Shown here one piece after another: positions 52,720 through 60,580 of a DNA stretch of 64,000 nucleotides. The position numbers and the translations under genes were made by a program. The stretch is from Flavobacterium ginsenosidimutans. GTDB taxonomy: Bacteria > Bacteroidota > Bacteroidia > Flavobacteriales > Flavobacteriaceae. The stretch lies in the NCBI RefSeq assembly GCF_003254625.1, contig NZ_QJRJ01000082.1, positions 434,001 to 498,000 on the forward strand. Direction: 5' to 3'. Every line of letters begins with the position of its first letter. Within the stretch, counting starts at the first letter, position 1. The notes under the pieces are model-generated. The model saw only the letters and a program-made list of their open reading frames with translations. It was not told the DNA's origin and ran no database searches.

Positions 52720-53088
52720 TTATTTTTCTAATAATCCATCCTGATTCCATTTTTTTATAATGTCGATAGTAGCTTGAGGCAATCTTGGTCCACCTTGCGG
52801 CATTAAGGAACTATCTCCATTTTCTAAAGAAATTCGTGTCAGCAGTCCTCTATTTAAAACTGCATTTTTCACCTGTTCATAAGTAACTAAAGACATTGGC
52901 GCGCCATTTTTAGGAACTGCCGCATGGCATACAACACAGTTATTATCAATAATAGATTTTACATTTTGGTTGTATGTTGCCAAACCATTAATTGGTGTAG
53001 AGTCAATTAAAGTACTTGGATCATCGTTGGCACAACTTACAAAGATTGAAGCTAATGATGAGATGGCCAGAAGGGTTTTTAAATTCAT
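52720..53088 (-). CDS. Monohaem c-type cytochrome lipoprotein, module 2
   Basis: A 122-residue lipoprotein (LASIFVSC, about 12-19) with haem-c motif C51-V-V-C54-H55 and probable axial M96 in LMPQGG. It aligns end to end with the module 1 cytochrome (YNxxVKSIIDxNC, GLLxRI, IVKWNxDGL-type ending) but has a shorter linker. It heads a minus-strand operon with two YceI genes and is divergent from the OB-fold gene at 53260. Confidence 0.85.
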   Translation of the reverse strand: MNLKTLLAISSLASIFVSCANDDPSTLIDSTPINGLATYNQNVKSIIDNNCVVCHAAVPKNGAPMSLVTYEQVKNAVLNRGLLTRISLENGDSSLMPQGGPRLPQATIDIIKKWNQDGLLEK

Positions 53089-53227
53089 AAGATTGGTTTT
53101 TAGTTATAAATAAATGCATGATTTTTTTAAGGATCATCAGGCATTTCAAAATCATATACGTTGAAAAGAATAATACAGATTTGGCAAGAGGCATATTTAA
53201 TGTTTTAAATCCAATAGGTATTTTTTA

Positions 53228-53240
53228 ACGTAGATAATTT
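53228..53240 (+). promoter_or_regulatory. Shared promoter-like motif ACGTAGATAATTT, copy 1
   Basis: This 13-mer lies 19 nt before the OB-fold gene and recurs exactly before the HMA-like gene at 54645. It may be the recognition site of an alternative sigma factor or a variant -7 region. Confidence 0.45.
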
Positions 53241-53259
53241 GAAATACTAAAAACCAGTT

Positions 53260-53649
53260 ATGAGAAAAAAAATACTAATTACAATTTTCCTTTTTATAAT
53301 AATCGGAATTTCAACGTACCTCTACCTCTACAAAGGACATAGGGATATAGAATCGGAAACTGCCGATTATGCTGTAACGGTCAGCGGACTGGAGAGAGAG
53401 TTTACCTCAAACGACTCTCTGGCTTACATCAAATATCAGGACAAAACAATTGAACTATCTGCACGGGTAACCAGTATCGATAAAGCCGGCAATGGTATTG
53501 TTATGGGCGAAAAAGTATTTGTGACATTCAAAGACCGTTTGCCGCAAAATATTATATCCGGGAAAAACCTAAAAATTAAAGGGCGTTTTTTAGGATATGA
53601 CGAACTGCTTCAGGAATTTAAAATAGACCAATCTTCAGTTGTACACTAA
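53260..53649 (+). CDS. Membrane-anchored OB-fold (tRNA_anti-like) protein, module 2
   Basis: A 129-residue protein with one N-terminal membrane helix (ILITIFLFIIIGISTYLYLY) and an exported OB-fold domain: TIELSARVTSI, KVFVTFKDRLP, KIKGRFLGYDELLQEFKIDQ. It matches the module 1 protein at 35280 in length and motifs. It precedes DUF5777 by 27 nt, repeating the OB-DUF5777 order seen there. Confidence 0.78.
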   Translation: MRKKILITIFLFIIIGISTYLYLYKGHRDIESETADYAVTVSGLEREFTSNDSLAYIKYQDKTIELSARVTSIDKAGNGIVMGEKVFVTFKDRLPQNIISGKNLKIKGRFLGYDELLQEFKIDQSSVVH

Positions 53650-53676
53650 TACAAATAACAATTTAAAACTAACCAC

Positions 53677-54516
53677 ATGAAAAACTTTATTCTATTATTT
53701 TTTTTATTTCCGCTTTTAACCTTTTCCCAAACCGATTTATTGTCTGGAGTAGAAACTCCTTCTGTAAAAGAAAAAGTGACCTCTGCATTCAAAGCCTTAA
53801 AAATTGTTAATCTCGAGTCTACAAAATTGGCCGCAAAAGGCGATTTGTATTTTGTTGTTGCACACCGATTCGGCTCTATTAAAGATGGTTTTGAAGGGTT
53901 TTATGGACTCGATAATGCCAATACACAAATTAAATTTATTTACGGTGTAACAAATGGACTTAATGTAAGTGCGGCCAGAAGTGAATTTGCATATGACTTT
54001 GCAATAAAGTATATGCTATTTCCTCAAATAAAAGATGGTTTTCCCGTCACTATCGCCGGGTTCAATAGTTTGTCTATTAATAACACGTTAAAAGAAAGCT
54101 TGTACCCTAAACTTGAATTTAAAGACAGGCTTACTTATGTTGCGCAGCTGCTGATTTCCAGAAAATTTTCTGAAAAACTTTCTTTAGAAATTGTGCCGTC
54201 ATTCTTTCATCAAAATTTTGTTGAAGACGTAGACCAAAGCAATTCCCAATATGCGATAGGATTTGGAGGGAGGTATAAATTCGCTAAGCGCTGGTCTTTA
54301 AATATGGATTATGCGGCGCATTTAAACAGGGCGTCAAATTCTCTTTATAAAAATCCGCTGTCTATTGGTTTTGATCTGGAAACCGGCGGTCATGTTTTCC
54401 AGATGCATTTTACCAGTTCACAGGCAATTGATGAGGCTGGGTATCTGGGAAGAACCACTGGCGACTGGACAAAAGGAGATATATTTTTTGGATTTAATCT
54501 TGCCAGGGTTTTCTAG
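53677..54516 (+). CDS. DUF5777 outer-membrane beta-barrel, module 2
   Basis: A 279-residue exported barrel (signal ending LLTFSQ). Shared landmarks with the 34414 paralogue: LYFVVAHRFGSIKDGFEGF, FYGLDNANTQIKFIYGVT, RLTYVAQLLISRKFSEKLSL, KNPLSIGFDLETGGHVFQ and the final FGFNLARVF. Function unknown; a porin-like dock for the haem lipoproteins is one possibility. Confidence 0.85.
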   Translation: MKNFILLFFLFPLLTFSQTDLLSGVETPSVKEKVTSAFKALKIVNLESTKLAAKGDLYFVVAHRFGSIKDGFEGFYGLDNANTQIKFIYGVTNGLNVSAARSEFAYDFAIKYMLFPQIKDGFPVTIAGFNSLSINNTLKESLYPKLEFKDRLTYVAQLLISRKFSEKLSLEIVPSFFHQNFVEDVDQSNSQYAIGFGGRYKFAKRWSLNMDYAAHLNRASNSLYKNPLSIGFDLETGGHVFQMHFTSSQAIDEAGYLGRTTGDWTKGDIFFGFNLARVF

Positions 54517-54615
54517 TATCTGCTTTATAATTAAATTATTAGGTAATTTCTGTATTTAAAATGATTCTAAATTGATCGATTTATTGCTATTTCTAAAACC
54601 GCATTGATCAAGTAC

Positions 54616-54628
54616 ACGTAGATAATTT
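54616..54628 (+). promoter_or_regulatory. Shared promoter-like motif ACGTAGATAATTT, copy 2
   Basis: Identical to 53228-53240 and 16 nt before the ATG at 54645, so the distal half of the cluster probably has its own start site. Confidence 0.45.
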
Positions 54629-54644
54629 TAAAACCATAAAAATT

Positions 54645-55079
54645 ATGAAAACTAATAAAATAATCAAAAAAGGACTTTTAATTCTGAGCGGCATATTTGT
54701 ACTGTTTGCCGCGATTTTGCTTTTTCACATTATAACGGCCAAACCGCCCGTTTATGACACCCCGAATCTTCAGGTAAGCAGAATCGATTTTAAATCAGAC
54801 ATCGATTCTCTGCAGGCCAGAAAAATCTGTGCCGACCTGAGAAGCATAAAAGGCCTGACATCAGACTCTATCATCGTTAAAAGAAATGTTGTGGTGTACT
54901 TCCACAATAATAAAATTACAAACTCTGAGAAAGTTTTCAACGAGCTGATGGCTAAAGGACGTTACGATGCGCAGCGTTATATACTGCCGGCAAATTTAGC
55001 AGACAAAGAAGTATGCCCAATGAATCAAAATAGTTTGAGCTATAGACTGTCTCAAAAGATAAATCGTTTTTTTAATTAA
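54645..55079 (+). CDS. Membrane-anchored HMA-like hypothetical protein
   Basis: A 144-residue protein with one N-terminal membrane helix (GLLILSGIFVLFAAILLFHI). Residues 48-115 (VSRIDFKSDIDSLQARKICA, SIIVKRNVVVYFHNNKITNS, VFNELMAKG) follow the beta-alpha-beta rhythm of a heavy-metal-associated domain but lack the CxxC metal site. Cys61 and Cys127 are single. No family is certain. It is followed 20 nt later by the haemoglobin-like lipoprotein gene. Confidence 0.6.
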   Translation: MKTNKIIKKGLLILSGIFVLFAAILLFHIITAKPPVYDTPNLQVSRIDFKSDIDSLQARKICADLRSIKGLTSDSIIVKRNVVVYFHNNKITNSEKVFNELMAKGRYDAQRYILPANLADKEVCPMNQNSLSYRLSQKINRFFN

Positions 55080-55099
55080 CCCTTTAATACTTTAAATTT

Positions 55100-55690
55100 A
55101 TGAAAGTTTATTCAAAACTTACACTTAGTGTACTAATTGCTGCATCGGCAGCTATGATTTCCTGCAGCAGTAATGACGACGAAACCCCAGCACCGGTTAA
55201 GGCTTCTATCTACGAGCGTTTAGGCGGAACTAAAATGGTTTCTGATCCTGATAATTCCGGACAGATGATTGAACAGGGTCGTTTGAGTTTCCGCAAAGTG
55301 GTAAATTCAACTATCGGATTGATTGTTGCTGATATCCAATCGAACGCGTCGGGTAATCTGCAGGCACATTTTGCCCCTTTATTAGCAGAAACTGGAACTA
55401 CCCAGTCTACCAATATTGCTAAATTATCAGATAACCTTACTGATTTCTTTTCGTTTAATACCGGAGGTACCAATGCTGTAAATACATATTCTGGTTTGAG
55501 TATGTCGGCTGCGCATGATCCTGCAAAAAATCCTCGTATGGGAACAAAATCAAGCAGTGCAGATTATACAAAATTTGAAGGATATGTTGGAGCTGCGGCC
55601 AATGCGAATGGCGTTGCTTCAAATACAGAACTTTATACTGATATTGTTGCTGTTTTGGAATCATTGAGAACTCCTATAGTTCAAAAATAA
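55100..55690 (+). CDS. Exported truncated-haemoglobin-like lipoprotein
   Basis: A 196-residue lipoprotein (SAAMISC, about 16-22). From residue 36 it resembles group 1 truncated haemoglobins: SIYERLGG at the start, LQAHFAPLL, KLSDNLTDFF, NTYSGLSMSAAH with H139 where the proximal haem His belongs, and VAVLESLR at the end. Insertions separate these blocks, and the distal pocket is not readable by eye. Truncated haemoglobins bind O2 or NO; an exported one is unusual. Haem binding here is inference. Confidence 0.65.
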   Translation: MKVYSKLTLSVLIAASAAMISCSSNDDETPAPVKASIYERLGGTKMVSDPDNSGQMIEQGRLSFRKVVNSTIGLIVADIQSNASGNLQAHFAPLLAETGTTQSTNIAKLSDNLTDFFSFNTGGTNAVNTYSGLSMSAAHDPAKNPRMGTKSSSADYTKFEGYVGAAANANGVASNTELYTDIVAVLESLRTPIVQK

Positions 55691-55700
55691 ATTTCTTCTC

Positions 55701-55729
55701 AAAACGCTGCCTGAAAAAGGCAGCGTTTT
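55701..55729 (+). terminator. Terminator of module 2 operon
   Basis: AAAACGCTGCCT/AGGCAGCGTTTT is a perfect 12-bp stem with a GAAAA loop, directly after the haemoglobin-like gene. Confidence 0.82.
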
Positions 55730-55945
55730 ATATTTCAATACTATTTGAAGTGCGGGACTCTTAACAATATTTTAGAATCAGTATATAAATATTTTGAAAG
55801 TCTAATATCATGTATAATGGCAGGAAATTATATAAAATCGCCAATTTGAATCGATGTATTGTAAAGCGATATAGTAAGTTCTTATAGCCTTGTTATATAA
55901 ATTACTTAGTAATAATTTTTTGAACTTTTTAAGGAAAGCATAAAT

Positions 55946-57250
55946 ATGGAAAATTTTAATATGTCCAGATCTACCACTTTTTACGCATTAGGGTTAAGCT
56001 ATAAGAAAGCAGATGCAGTTATAAGAGGAAAATTTAGTTTAGATGCTAAAGCACAATCTGATTTATTGATGCAAGCCAAAGCAGAAGGTATAGAATCATT
56101 GATTGTTACTTCTACTTGTAACAGAACTGAAATTTATGGATTTGCCCATCATCCTTATGAACTCATCAAATTGCTTTGCGAAAACAGCAATGGTTCTGTA
56201 GAAGAATTTCAGCAGGCTGCGTATATTTATAAAAATGAAGAAGCTGTTAACCATATGTTTCGTGTAGGAACAGGTTTAGACAGTCAGATTCTGGGTGATT
56301 TTGAAATCATCAGCCAGATTAAAACCGCCTTTAACAATAGTAAACGGGAAGGTTTGGTAAATACTTTTCTGGACCGGTTGGTAAATACAGTTATTCAGGC
56401 GAGCAAAAAAGTTAAAACGGAGACGAAAATTTCTTCCGGCGCAACATCGGTTTCTTTTGCATCAGTGCAGTATATTATCCAAAATGTGGCGGATATTGGG
56501 AATAAAAATATTTTGTTATTCGGAACGGGGAAAATAGGAAGAAATACGTGCGAAAACTTAGTAAAACATACTAAAAACAGCCATATTGCCCTTATAAACA
56601 GAACAAAAAACAAAGCCGAATTACTGGCTGGCAAGCTGAATGTTATTGTAAAAGATTATGCTGATTTAAAACAGGAACTGCAGCAGGCCGATGTGCTGGT
56701 TGTAGCTACAGGAGCACAAAATCCGACTATTGACAAAACATCGCTTGCTTTACAGAAACCCTTATTGATTCTGGATTTATCCATCCCTAGCAATGTAGAT
56801 GCCAATGTAGAAGAAATCCCCGGTGTAACTTTAATACATCTGGATGATCTGTCTCAAATTACGGATGACACGCTGGAAAAAAGAAAACAGCATATTCCTG
56901 CTGCGGAAGCCATTATTGATGATCTGAAATTAGAACTGAATACCTGGGTGAACGGCCGAAAATGTGCTCCGACTATTCATGCCTTAAAATCCAAGCTAAA
57001 TGATATTGTATCAGCAGAATTTGCTTTTCAAAAAAGGAAAACAACCCATTTTGATGATGCACAGATGGATTTAATCAGTTCAAGAATTATTCAAAAATTA
57101 ACAAACCATTTTGCCAGCCATTTAAAAAATGAAAACACTTCAGTGGATCAAAGCATTGAATTCATTGAAAAAGTATTTCAGATAGGACAGCTTGCACCGG
57201 ATAAGGCTTCTTCACCAATAGAAGAAAAATACAAAATCAATCTGTCATAA
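55946..57250 (+). CDS. hemA: Glutamyl-tRNA reductase
   Basis: Makes glutamate-1-semialdehyde from Glu-tRNA, the first committed step of haem synthesis. 434 residues. Catalytic C58 lies in TSTCNRTEIY; DSQILGDFEIISQIKTAF and FGTGKIGRNTCENL (NADPH fold) follow, then the C-terminal dimerisation helices. No hemC or hemD follows, so this may be a second hemA or a displaced one. It has its own leader after the module 2 terminator. Confidence 0.92.
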   Translation: MENFNMSRSTTFYALGLSYKKADAVIRGKFSLDAKAQSDLLMQAKAEGIESLIVTSTCNRTEIYGFAHHPYELIKLLCENSNGSVEEFQQAAYIYKNEEAVNHMFRVGTGLDSQILGDFEIISQIKTAFNNSKREGLVNTFLDRLVNTVIQASKKVKTETKISSGATSVSFASVQYIIQNVADIGNKNILLFGTGKIGRNTCENLVKHTKNSHIALINRTKNKAELLAGKLNVIVKDYADLKQELQQADVLVVATGAQNPTIDKTSLALQKPLLILDLSIPSNVDANVEEIPGVTLIHLDDLSQITDDTLEKRKQHIPAAEAIIDDLKLELNTWVNGRKCAPTIHALKSKLNDIVSAEFAFQKRKTTHFDDAQMDLISSRIIQKLTNHFASHLKNENTSVDQSIEFIEKVFQIGQLAPDKASSPIEEKYKINLS

Positions 57251-58055
57251 ATGCTTAATCAGTTTCAGTTTCAAAGCTTACCAGAGTACTGAAACAAGCC
57301 ATGCAAAAATAGAACCCGTCAGCTGCGGTGCACGCTGCGACGGGCTTGTCCATAAACATAATCTTCCAAAAAATGTTTACTTAATTCTGCATGGGAGTAA
57401 TCAATTCCTCATTTGGTAAAGTTAGACTAATTAATTTGGTGATAATTACATGATTATTAATTAATTTTATAATCAGTTTTTTTACTATAAATTGCCTCAC
57501 GTCATTGATCCATGTTATAAAAAAGGCGGGCCGGCGTACCAAACGCTTGAGGAGTAAACTAATTTTCTGCCTCAGCTGAGCAATAATTGATAATCAGAGA
57601 GTGAGAGTGGAAAATTCAATAAATGATAAATAGTTAACGATTTAATGGGTTTTCATTATTTCAATTACTAGAAATTTTAAAAAAAGAAGTATGGGGTCTA
57701 TTCCATTTTTGGCGTTCGAATCCTGTTAACTTTTAACTTACGCTAAGTTTCAATTTATCTTATTTTTCAAGTGAATTTGGAAGATTACTATTTGAAATTG
57801 TTGGTCAAAAACAGTTTATAAACATCCTCGAGGGTTAAACGCTAAAAAACGTTAAGCTTAAACTTTTTAATTAAATAAAGTATAAGTCGAAAGTATCTAA
57901 TTATTGAAAGGATGCTTTAAAATTCTACTTTGGCTGCACAAATTTAAACTATTAACAGAGAAACTATTCAAGTCAAAATTTGACGATGATTTTAGATTTT
58001 TTTACTATGGCTAAGGGGTTTGGTTAAAGTTCCGCCAGAGTGCAGATCGAATCCC
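57251..58055. repeat. Gene-free gap with dispersed repeat, partial copy F
   Basis: No gene is credible here. At 57317-57345 CCCGTC/GACGGG flank a loop that may end hemA. At 57758-57855 the sequence (TTTTTCAAGTGAATTTGG, AAGATTACTATTTG, then TTAAACGCTAAAAAACGTTAA) aligns with the second half of copy B near 42.88-42.96 kb. GCGTTCGAATCC at 57713 resembles a tRNA T-arm but no cloverleaf surrounds it. Confidence 0.6.
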
Positions 58056-58093
58056 AAAAAGCGCATATTGATTAGTATCAATATGCGCTTTTT
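58056..58093. terminator. Bidirectional terminator
   Basis: A perfect 17-bp stem (AAAAAGCGCATATTGAT with its complement) and TAGT loop, ending in a T run on each strand. It ends the anti-sigma transcript. Confidence 0.85.
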
Positions 58094-58113
58094 AGTTAGG
58101 ACTTTTTATGGAA

Positions 58114-58902
58114 TTAGACTTTTCCTAAAGTATAAAGCTGCTCCATTGTAGGTGTACGGCTTCCCCCTGCAGGTTCCAGCGTGATCCCAAAAGCTTCAGC
58201 TGAATCGGTTTGGCTTACAGCGAAGATTTTTTGAGAGTTTTCTTCAAAATTATCCAGCAGACCAATACTTGTCGGTGTAATCACCGGACTTAGTTTTAAA
58301 GACCAAACCTGGTAAACCATTCCTTTTGGAGGGTTTGGCAGACCTGCCGCGTCGATATAAGTCGTTTTTGTTTCTTTGTTCCAGTACACTTTTGCAAATG
58401 ATGCCGGAGATACTGATTGTCCGCCCAGAGTAACGCTTGTATTTTTAATGTCTCTCACAATGCTCAGATTTTTCTCAGTCTGTTTATTCTGCTGGTCTAA
58501 AATAGCATATTCTCTTTCAATTTTATTTTTTTTGCCTCCAGCCTCAGAGACTGCCTGTTTGGATTTTGCCAGTTCTAAAGTCTGATATCCAAAACCTAGC
58601 AATAATAATACTGCAGCCGCCCAGCCGAAGTATTGCGGCAGGTTTGATGCTGGTTTTATATCGACAACTTTAGTATGTTTAAGCTCTAAACGCGCTTTTA
58701 TTTTCTCGAAATTGGCAGCCGAGTGGAAAGGTGAGAAGCTAGATGATAAGGCCGAAACAGCTTTTTCTATAGAAATGATTTCACTTTCAATCTCAGGGTT
58801 TTCTCTGGCCAGTTCGGCAATTTCCAGATTCTCTTTTTCTGTCAGCAGGCCGTAAACGTACATTTCTAAAATGCCTGACTCAATATATTGATTCGCTTCC
58901 AT
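58114..58902 (-). CDS. RskA-type anti-sigma factor
   Basis: A 262-residue inner-membrane protein. The cytoplasmic N-terminus (1-80; GILEMYVYGLLTEKENLEIA) would bind the sigma factor, one membrane helix lies near 88-106 (FGWAAAVLLLLGFGYQTLE), a coiled coil follows (110-145), and residues 155-262 form the RskA C-terminal domain (AKVYWNKETKTTYIDAAGLP, GMVYQVWSLKLSP). Its ATG overlaps the sigma stop (TAATG). Confidence 0.88.
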   Translation of the reverse strand: MEANQYIESGILEMYVYGLLTEKENLEIAELARENPEIESEIISIEKAVSALSSSFSPFHSAANFEKIKARLELKHTKVVDIKPASNLPQYFGWAAAVLLLLGFGYQTLELAKSKQAVSEAGGKKNKIEREYAILDQQNKQTEKNLSIVRDIKNTSVTLGGQSVSPASFAKVYWNKETKTTYIDAAGLPNPPKGMVYQVWSLKLSPVITPTSIGLLDNFEENSQKIFAVSQTDSAEAFGITLEPAGGSRTPTMEQLYTLGKV

Positions 58903-59432
58903 TATATCTTTAAATAATTCCTTAAGTCATTGATACAGTTCCTGTTTTGTGTCTTTACAGTTCCCAAAGGTATAGCTAATTCTTCTGAAGCTTCCTGCTG
59001 GGTATATCCTTTAAAGAATAGCAGATCAATAATCTCGATGCATTTTGGTTTCAGTTTTTTAACGAACTCCTGAATGCCAATTGCATCTAGTTTATTAGCT
59101 AATTTATTACTGTCATCTAACAGATTTACGAAATTATCCGAAGAAAGGTTTTTTTGGCTGTTATTAAAATTTTTGGATCGCAGCTTGTCAATCGATGTGT
59201 TCCTTGCAATATTAAGGATCCAGGTGTAGAATCGCCCCTTGCTTTCGTTATAAGAATCGATATTTTTCCAGATTTTTACAAAGACTTCCTGCAGGACATC
59301 TTCGGCTTCTTCCCGGTTTTTTACCAGAACATTTATGACCGAAAATAAGCTTTTTGAGTACATATCGTAGAGATGGGTGAAAGCCCTTTCATCTTTTTTG
59401 CGGATTAATACCAATAATTCTTCTTGGCTCAT
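58902..59432 (-). CDS. ECF RNA polymerase sigma factor (SigK/RpoE-like)
   Basis: A 176-residue ECF sigma. Region 2: AFTHLYDMYSKSLFSVINVL and EEAEDVLQEVFVKIWKNI (residues 17-58). Region 4: IIDLLFFKGYTQQEASEELA and IPLGTVKTQNRNCINDLRNY (about 133-174). It is translationally coupled to the RskA-type anti-sigma. Candidate targets are the fasciclin gene and module 2 genes, on weak motif grounds. Confidence 0.9.
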   Translation of the reverse strand: MSQEELLVLIRKKDERAFTHLYDMYSKSLFSVINVLVKNREEAEDVLQEVFVKIWKNIDSYNESKGRFYTWILNIARNTSIDKLRSKNFNNSQKNLSSDNFVNLLDDSNKLANKLDAIGIQEFVKKLKPKCIEIIDLLFFKGYTQQEASEELAIPLGTVKTQNRNCINDLRNYLKI

Positions 59433-59594
59433 AGGATTGGATTTAAAGCTTAAATAAATTTTGATTTCTTAGAAAGTGGTAATGCCGGATAAAGGTAATT
59501 TATTTTTTACGTAACTGGCCCAAAAGCAGAAATAAAGGATATCACTTTCAAAATGCCAATTTTCGTGGGGTTATACTGAAGAATTTTTAGGAGC

Positions 59595-59667
59595 TCTTCC
59601 CGCTATACGTTCCAATCTTTTGCGCCGAACCCCGCCGCAAAAGGATTTCCACTGCTATCGGGGCTAA
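59595..59667. repeat. Flavobacterial dispersed palindromic repeat
   Basis: CCCGCTATACGTTCC, CTTTTGCG, CCGAACCCCGC, CGCAAAAG, then CTGCTATCGGGGCTA: an inner perfect 8-bp stem between outer CCCGCTAT/CTATCGGGG segments. I recognise the type as an intergenic repeat in Flavobacterium genomes. Together with partial repeat E it fills the 59433-60064 gap, where no gene is seen. Confidence 0.55.
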
Positions 59668-59752
59668 AAAGTTAAAAAGACAATTCGGAAACAAACCATT
59701 TTTTTGCTTTAGTGAAGCAACAGTTATATTTGAAAAAATGAGAGCGGGAAAT

Positions 59753-59805
59753 TCAGTGGCTTTACAAATTTGGTTTAGTTATCCTGTTCAGGATTGATGT
59801 AAAAT
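59753..59805 (+). repeat. Dispersed repeat, partial copy E
   Basis: TGGCTTTACAAATTTGGTTT and the following AGGATTGATG align with the right ends of copies C (near 17.7 kb) and D (near 48.6 kb). Confidence 0.6.
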
Positions 59806-60064
59806 GAAAAAACAACCTATTTATTGAGTAAGATTGTCGTGACATTGCCACGACAATTGATCTTCAATTATGTCTTGACGGTCGCATTATTATGGTTATG
59901 CAATTGTTCTTTATTAGATTAACTTTTTAATGTTAACACCTTGAATTATGTTAAAAAAAACAGGTATGAGAGAACCGTTTTAATCCCAAGTATTATAAAT
60001 AGACAAAGTGGTGTTTTTTGGTAAAGAAAACAAGAACTTTATTTAAGATAAAAACAAAAAAGAG

Positions 60065-60072
60065 TACTTTTG
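60065..60072 (+). promoter_or_regulatory. Flavobacterial -7 box
   Basis: TACTTTTG fits TAnnTTTG. Transcription would start near 60079, so the coding start must lie downstream, supporting TTG 60097. Confidence 0.5.
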
Positions 60073-60096
60073 CGCTCCATAAACAAAACAATAACT

Positions 60097-60474
60097 TTGA
60101 AAAAGTATCTAATCGTATTGCTTGGCTGCATTATTTTAGTGCCATCATTTGGCAGTGTTTTTGTTTATGTATCTTTTAAACTAGAGCAGCAAGAAATTGT
60201 AAAAACAATCTGCGTACAGCGAAAAATGGTTTTTAATACCTGTAACGGACGCTGTGAACTTCAAAAAAGTCTAAAGAAATACGACGACAACGAAAAGAAA
60301 ATGCAGAACAACCTTAAAGAAAAAACAGAGTTGGTTTACATTTTAAACACTTCAAATAAGACTTTCAAATTATTAGAACCTATTGAAATCAAAGCTGGCT
60401 TTTCGGCTAGATTCGACAATAAGCCTGTTTCTGTTTTAACAGAGACTTTCCGTCCCCCTTCTCTTTTTATATAA
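60097..60474 (+). CDS. Small membrane-anchored protein with CNGRC motif
   Basis: About 125 residues starting at TTG 60097 (KKYLIVLLGCIILVPS). The N-terminal helix anchors or exports the protein. Cys residues follow at TICVQRK and TCNGRCELQKSLKK, a CNGxC pattern I associate with small Bacteroidota proteins encoded before iron-type TonB receptors and PepSY proteins. It may bind metal; role unknown. No ATG is available in frame nearby. It lies 106 nt before the receptor gene. Confidence 0.68.
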   Translation: MKKYLIVLLGCIILVPSFGSVFVYVSFKLEQQEIVKTICVQRKMVFNTCNGRCELQKSLKKYDDNEKKMQNNLKEKTELVYILNTSNKTFKLLEPIEIKAGFSARFDNKPVSVLTETFRPPSLFI

Positions 60475-60580
60475 ATTATAATTTCCATTGCAATTCCTAT
60501 TGGAATAATTTTTCATTGTTGTATAACAATGAAAGATTGCTTGCACTTTAATAAAATTACAATTATATAAAAATTACAAA

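Noticed and set aside
57705..57735. tRNA-like T-arm text GCGTTCGAATCC
   Set aside because: No matching acceptor, D or anticodon arms could be found on either side; at most a fragment within a repeat.
58030..58056. GATCGAATCCC resembling a tRNA 3' end before a terminator
   Set aside because: No cloverleaf can be drawn and the T-loop is imperfect.
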